Below, piece by piece: positions 60,349 through 64,000 of a stretch of 64,000 nt of DNA. The stretch covers positions 1 to 64,000 of the forward strand of contig JBLGAC010000009.1 in NCBI GenBank assembly GCA_047610385.1. Reading direction: 5' to 3'. Within the stretch, counting starts at the first letter, position 1, and the number at the start of each line of letters is the position of its first letter. A program made the position numbers and the translations under genes. This DNA is from JBOCEF01 sp047610385 (GTDB lineage: Bacteria; Pseudomonadota; Alphaproteobacteria; Rhodobacterales; Rhodobacteraceae). Below the pieces are notes generated by a model that ran no database searches, had not been told where the DNA came from, and saw nothing but the letters and a program-made list of their open reading frames with translations.

Positions 60349-61650
60349 TCATGCCCGTGGCGCCAGCTTTTCGGGGGCACCGAGGGCGACGGGGGTTCCC
60401 GCCGCGCTCAGCATCACTGGGTGGACGCGGGCGCGGCGGATGCGGAACGGCTCAGTGCCCAGATAGGGCCAGCCGGTGGCCGCGGCCATGATTGCGCGCA
60501 TCATCCCGCGGTGGCAGATGATCAGGCAGGGGCCGATTGCGGCGGCTTCCTCCAGCACCGGGCCGACGCGGGCCAGCATGTCGGCCGGGGTCTCGCCGTT
60601 CGGGGGGCGGAAATCCCAGCCCCAGCCTTCAACTGGGCCATAGGCGCAATCGGGGTCGGCCAGCAGATCGGCGGCAATCGCGCCTTCCCAATCGCCAAAG
60701 TCCATCTCCATCAGCCGGTCATCGAAGATCACGCTGCCGGTCTCGCCCAGGATTGCCGCGGTTTCGCGCGCGCGGGTCAACGGGCTGCACAGGATTGGCA
60801 GGTCGCGCCAATGCGGCGGCAGGCGCAGCCCCCGCAGCGCCGTGCGCGAGGCGTCCGAGAGCGGGATGTCGGTGCGCCCCTGCAGGCGCCCCTGCGCGTT
60901 CCAATCGGTGGGGAAATGCCGGAGCAGCCCGACTTTGACCAGACCGCGGGCGGGGGGGGTATCTTGGTCGTCGTCCTGAGGCGGCGTTTGGGGCTGCGTG
61001 CGGGGCGGCGTGGGATGGGCGGGGTCGATGGGTGCCGCGGCAGGGCCGGGCAGCGGCGCATAGGGCGGCAGTGGCTGGGCCGGGACGGCGGCCGGGCGCG
61101 CGCCACCGTCAGCGGCGCTGAGCCGCGCGAGCAGCTGCGCCCCACGCAAGGACGTGTCGCCGCCGATGCCGCGGCCATAGGTCGCCAGAAACGGCAGCGC
61201 GCCATAGGCTACCAGCGCGGCGCGCGCGGGTGCATCAGCCCCGGCCATGGGGGTGAGCCGCGCGGCGGTGGTGCCGGGGGGGGCAGCGGGCGTTCCGGGC
61301 GTGGGGGGCGCGGCAGGTGCACGTGTGGCGGGGGCAGGTGTGGGCACCGCCGCCGCGGTCTGCACCGGGATCGACGCGCCGTCGGGGCCGATCACCATGT
61401 GGGCGGCGGTGCCTGATGGGCCGCCATGGGCCGCGGTCCCGGCGATGCGGCCTGCCGCCGCTGCCAACACCGCGCCAAAGCCTGAGACGAGGGCGTTTGC
61501 GCTGCTTAGCGCCGCGGCAGGGGCGGTGCCGGGCATTTGCACGGGGCGGCCTGCGTTGGCATCGGGACGCGGCGCCTGGCCCGGTGCGGGCGCGCGTGGT
61601 GGGGGTTGGCTGCCCGAGGGGCCACCAACGCTGTCAGGTCCTGCGGTCAT
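60349..61650 (-). CDS. Histidine phosphatase with long Pro/Ala-rich N-terminus
   Basis: 433 residues. The catalytic domain is only residues about 237-433: VKVGLLRHFPTDWNAQGRLQ with Arg244-His245, RLMEMDFGDWEGA, LIICHRGMMRAIM. The first 236 residues are Pro/Ala/Gly-rich (APATRAPAAPPTPGTPAAPP) with one more regular segment, ALVAYGALPFLATYGRGIGG (145-164). Bacterial relatives usually begin right at the catalytic domain. The start is supported by an ATGA overlap with the upstream glycosyltransferase, so the extension is probably translated. Substrate may be a phosphosugar linked to the cluster. Confidence 0.8.
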   Translation of the reverse strand: MTAGPDSVGGPSGSQPPPRAPAPGQAPRPDANAGRPVQMPGTAPAAALSSANALVSGFGAVLAAAAGRIAGTAAHGGPSGTAAHMVIGPDGASIPVQTAAAVPTPAPATRAPAAPPTPGTPAAPPGTTAARLTPMAGADAPARAALVAYGALPFLATYGRGIGGDTSLRGAQLLARLSAADGGARPAAVPAQPLPPYAPLPGPAAAPIDPAHPTPPRTQPQTPPQDDDQDTPPARGLVKVGLLRHFPTDWNAQGRLQGRTDIPLSDASRTALRGLRLPPHWRDLPILCSPLTRARETAAILGETGSVIFDDRLMEMDFGDWEGAIAADLLADPDCAYGPVEGWGWDFRPPNGETPADMLARVGPVLEEAAAIGPCLIICHRGMMRAIMAAATGWPYLGTEPFRIRRARVHPVMLSAAGTPVALGAPEKLAPRA

Positions 61651-62798
61651 GCCGTTGCTCCGATCAGGGCACCCAGATCGGCGCGCAGCCTCTGGGCGGC
61701 GGCGGCGATGGAATGGCGGGTTTCGATGTGCAGCCGCGCGGCGTGCCCGCGCATGGCCAGCGCGTCGCGGTCGCTTGCCGCATGGGCGATTTGCGCCGCG
61801 AAACCCGCCGGGTCACCTGCGGCGGGCAGAACGCCATCGGTCAGCACCACGTCGCGGGGGCCGGGCCTGTCCTCGGCCAAACAGGGCAGGGCGGCGGCCT
61901 GCGCCTCAAGGTATGTCATGCCGATGCCTTCGCCGACGCCGGGCCAGACCAGCAGCTCTGAGGCCTCATAGGCTGCGCGCAGCCGGTCGGCGTCGTCAAC
62001 CCGCCCGGCGAATTCCACCCGGCCTTCGAAGGGGTCAAACAGCGCGCGCACCGCGCCGCGCAACGGCCCGTCGCCGATGATCACCAGCCGCCAGTCCACC
62101 CCGTCCAGCGCCGCGAGCGCATCGGCCAGCGAATGGAACGAGGACAGCTTGTCCCCCGGCCGCATCATTGCCACGCTCAGCAGTCGCAGCGGGCCGGTCG
62201 GGTCGGGCGGCGCGGCGGCGCGTGCGGGTCGCGGGCCGGGGTCAATGAAGGCGGGCAGCTGGCGCAGGCGCTGGCCGGGGCGGCTTGTGCCTTCAAGCGC
62301 CAATTGCAGGCCGGGGCGGTCGCGCGGCGTGGTCCAGTAGACCAGATCGGCCACGCGCAGCGCGCGCAGCGATTCCTCGGCAAACCAGCTCCATGGACCG
62401 GTCAGGCGGCGGTGCGAATGGCTCGCCTCAGACACCACATAGGGTATGCGCAGCGCCGAGGCCACACGCGGCCCCACCAGATCTGGCGCCTTCCAATAAC
62501 AATGATAGGTGAACCACAGCGCGGGGGGATCAGGGCGAAACGTCTCCAAAAGCCGCTCGACCTCCAGATCCGCCTCGGCCATCAGCGCGTGTTGGCGCAG
62601 GCGGTCACCATACAGATCCAGCGTGCGCAGCGTGCTTGCCAGCCCCGGCGCGAACCCCGCCAGATCAAGCGCGCGCATGGTCAGGCGCGCGATTTCGCGG
62701 TCGCCCGATGGCACGGGATGGTCGGGCGGCTTCATCGGGGCATAAAACGCGATGCGCGGGCGCGGGTCCGGCGATGTCGGGCGCGCCGCAATGGTCAT
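61647..62798 (-). CDS. Glycosyltransferase family 4-like
   Basis: 383 residues, GT-B fold. N-terminal RIAFYAPMKPPDHPVPSGDR, acceptor-domain PYVVSEASHSHRRLTGPWSW, then RLLSVAMMRPGDKLSSFHSL and the donor-binding EASELLVWPGVGEGIGMTYL with EAQAAALPCL (E-x7-E motif variant). It probably transfers a nucleotide sugar onto an exopolysaccharide or lipid acceptor. Overlaps both neighbouring genes by four bases. Confidence 0.85.
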   Translation of the reverse strand: MTIAARPTSPDPRPRIAFYAPMKPPDHPVPSGDREIARLTMRALDLAGFAPGLASTLRTLDLYGDRLRQHALMAEADLEVERLLETFRPDPPALWFTYHCYWKAPDLVGPRVASALRIPYVVSEASHSHRRLTGPWSWFAEESLRALRVADLVYWTTPRDRPGLQLALEGTSRPGQRLRQLPAFIDPGPRPARAAAPPDPTGPLRLLSVAMMRPGDKLSSFHSLADALAALDGVDWRLVIIGDGPLRGAVRALFDPFEGRVEFAGRVDDADRLRAAYEASELLVWPGVGEGIGMTYLEAQAAALPCLAEDRPGPRDVVLTDGVLPAAGDPAGFAAQIAHAASDRDALAMRGHAARLHIETRHSIAAAAQRLRADLGALIGATA

Positions 62799-64000
62799 GG
62801 CGCGGGGGCCGCGGCGGGCGCAGGCGCGGGGGCAGGGCTGCGGGGCGGGGCCGCATCGCCCAGAAGGGCCGCGAGACGGCGTGCCAGAAGGGAGATCCCC
62901 CGGTCCATCCCGAAATCAGCCACCAAGCGCTTGCGCGCCGCGTCGGCCATGCGGGCGCGCCCTTCGGGGTCACGCATCAGGGCGGCCATACGGTCGGCCA
63001 AGGCGCCCGGATCGCCGGGGGCGACCAGCGCGCCATGAACCCCGTCTTCGATGAATTCGGGGATGGCCGACACCGCGGTGGACAGGATCGGGAGGCGCTG
63101 GCTCGCGGCCTCCATCAGCACGTTGGGCAGCCCGTCGCGGTCGCCGTCCTCAGCAATTTTGGATGGCAGCACGAACAGATCGGCGGCGCGCATGGCGGCC
63201 AGCACCTCGGTCTGGTCGCGCTTGCCCAGCCATTCGATCTGGTCCGCGACGCCAAGGCGCGCGGCCTCAGCGGCCAGTTGGGTCTTCAGCTCTCCGCCCC
63301 CGATATGGGTTAGGCGCCAGGGCAGATCGGCAGGCAGACGCCCGAGCGCGGCGATCAGGTCATCATAGCCCTTTTTGGCCACCAGCCGCCCGACCGACAC
63401 CAGCCGGAACGGCCCATCATGGGGCACCCGCGCGGGGGGGTCGGGAAACCTGCCCAGATCAAGCCCGTGATACACCAGATCCACCTTGCCCGGCGCATCG
63501 GTCAGCCCGCGCAGATGGTCGACATTGGCCGCGGTGCAGGTGGCAAGAAACGTCATTTCTGCCAGTTTTTCGCGTTTTTCCCAGTCCGGCGTGGTCCAGA
63601 TGTCCCGCGCATGGGCTGACGCGCCCCAGTCCAGCCCGCGCATCAGTGCGGCATAGCGGGTGGCCGATCCCGGCGTGTGGATGAAATGCACATAGAGGGC
63701 GCGTGTTTCGGGCGGCAGTTCGGCGGCCAGCACCAACGCCTGGCCAAAGCGGCGGATGCGGTTGCGGGTCAGGTCGCGGCGCAGATCGCGCAGCCACGCG
63801 CCCACAGCGGCCCGGAACCCCGGCAGGCGCACGGCGCCCGCCAGCGCGCGGATCACGCGCAGCGGTTCGAGATGCAGATATTCGGGCAGATAGCGCGCGC
63901 GCGCCTGCACCGCGCCGTGGATCGGGTGCGTGCGGTCATCATAGGGATGGCGCAGTGACCAGATGTCGAACCGAAATCCCCGTTGTTCAAGCGCCAGCAA
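62795..64000 (-). CDS. Glycosyltransferase family 4, N-terminus beyond window
   Basis: At least 401 residues; the frame is open at the right edge, so the start is outside. FDIWSLRHPYDDRTHPIHGA, LYVHFIHTPGSATRYAALMR, then the GT4 core GPFRLVSVGRLVAKKGYDDL, ADLFVLPSKIAEDGDRDGLP and NVLMEAASQRLPILST (E-x7-E). It resembles colanic-acid-type glycosyltransferases (WcaL-like). The C-terminus is an Ala/Pro tail (SPAPAPAPAAAPAP). First of four overlapping genes in a surface-polysaccharide-type cluster. Confidence 0.88.
   Translation of the reverse strand: MLALEQRGFRFDIWSLRHPYDDRTHPIHGAVQARARYLPEYLHLEPLRVIRALAGAVRLPGFRAAVGAWLRDLRRDLTRNRIRRFGQALVLAAELPPETRALYVHFIHTPGSATRYAALMRGLDWGASAHARDIWTTPDWEKREKLAEMTFLATCTAANVDHLRGLTDAPGKVDLVYHGLDLGRFPDPPARVPHDGPFRLVSVGRLVAKKGYDDLIAALGRLPADLPWRLTHIGGGELKTQLAAEAARLGVADQIEWLGKRDQTEVLAAMRAADLFVLPSKIAEDGDRDGLPNVLMEAASQRLPILSTAVSAIPEFIEDGVHGALVAPGDPGALADRMAALMRDPEGRARMADAARKRLVADFGMDRGISLLARRLAALLGDAAPPRSPAPAPAPAAAPAP

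Noticed and set aside
1..64000. CRISPR arrays, tRNA and rRNA genes
   Set aside because: No regularly spaced repeats and no cloverleaf or rRNA-like segment could be recognised by reading; a covariance-model search would settle this.

Overview
The window looks like chromosome from a marine Rhodobacteraceae (Roseobacter-group) alphaproteobacterium. The DNA is GC-rich with strong G/C third-position bias. Several traits fit that group: VPLPA-CTERM secreted proteins, a short-form HisG with HisZ, a ccmF-ccmH-enoyl-CoA hydratase string, DUF1489 and YtoQ proteins, and a class IV aminotransferase overlapping a sulfotransferase-like gene. No rRNA, tRNA or CRISPR array was recognised.

Layout. Positions 1-3.0 kb are an accessory, decayed stretch bracketed by two IS5-family transposase 3' remnants. 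It holds an ECF sigma factor whose anti-sigma gene is cut by the left remnant, plus orphan reading frames. 3.7-6.1 kb: sulfotransferase-like protein, class IV aminotransferase and an alpha/beta hydrolase. 6.35-11.0 kb: a complete L-threonate catabolic operon (ltnD-otnK-otnC-otnI, minus strand) with a divergent LacI regulator and an operator-like palindrome between them. 11.0-16.3 kb: a self-sufficient reductive dehalogenase fused to its own FAD/2Fe-2S reductase, a frameshifted GntR-type gene and a sulfatase-fold phosphonate/sulfate ester hydrolase. 16.4-19.0 kb: a nonsense-broken VPLPP-tailed protein and a SulP transporter.

19.2-29.3 kb is mostly housekeeping: agmatinase-type ureohydrolase, chorismate synthase, a type II haloacid dehalogenase, hisS-hisZ-hisG, a divergent PanC paralogue, two coupled unknowns (one DUF1489) and YtoQ. 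29.3-39.6 kb: carB, a Kef-type antiporter, an SDR, a VPLPA-CTERM gene with an ATA where its start codon should be, a universal stress protein under a possible FnrL box, and a two-HAMP chemoreceptor. 39.6-47.5 kb: rpsD with promoter, structured leader and terminator, another VPLPA-CTERM gene, a 5'-nucleotidase, a tiny secreted His/Cys protein behind a perfect inverted repeat, an enoyl-CoA hydratase, ccmH and ccmF.

47.9-51.5 kb: a two-subunit isoquinoline-oxidoreductase-type molybdenum hydroxylase with a divergent TetR regulator. 51.5-59.1 kb: branched-chain aminotransferase, accA, two more VPLPA-type genes, a glutamate-type dehydrogenase and HrpB. 59.1-64.0 kb: a tightly packed minus-strand cluster of three glycosyltransferases and a histidine phosphatase with a long low-complexity N-terminus, running off the window.

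The strongest biological story is 11-14.6 kb: an aerobe-type, reductase-fused, cobalamin-dependent dehalogenase beside a broken regulator. Second is regulatory decay: truncated anti-sigma, frameshifted GntR, and two VPLPA-CTERM genes with lesions at the signal peptide or start codon.
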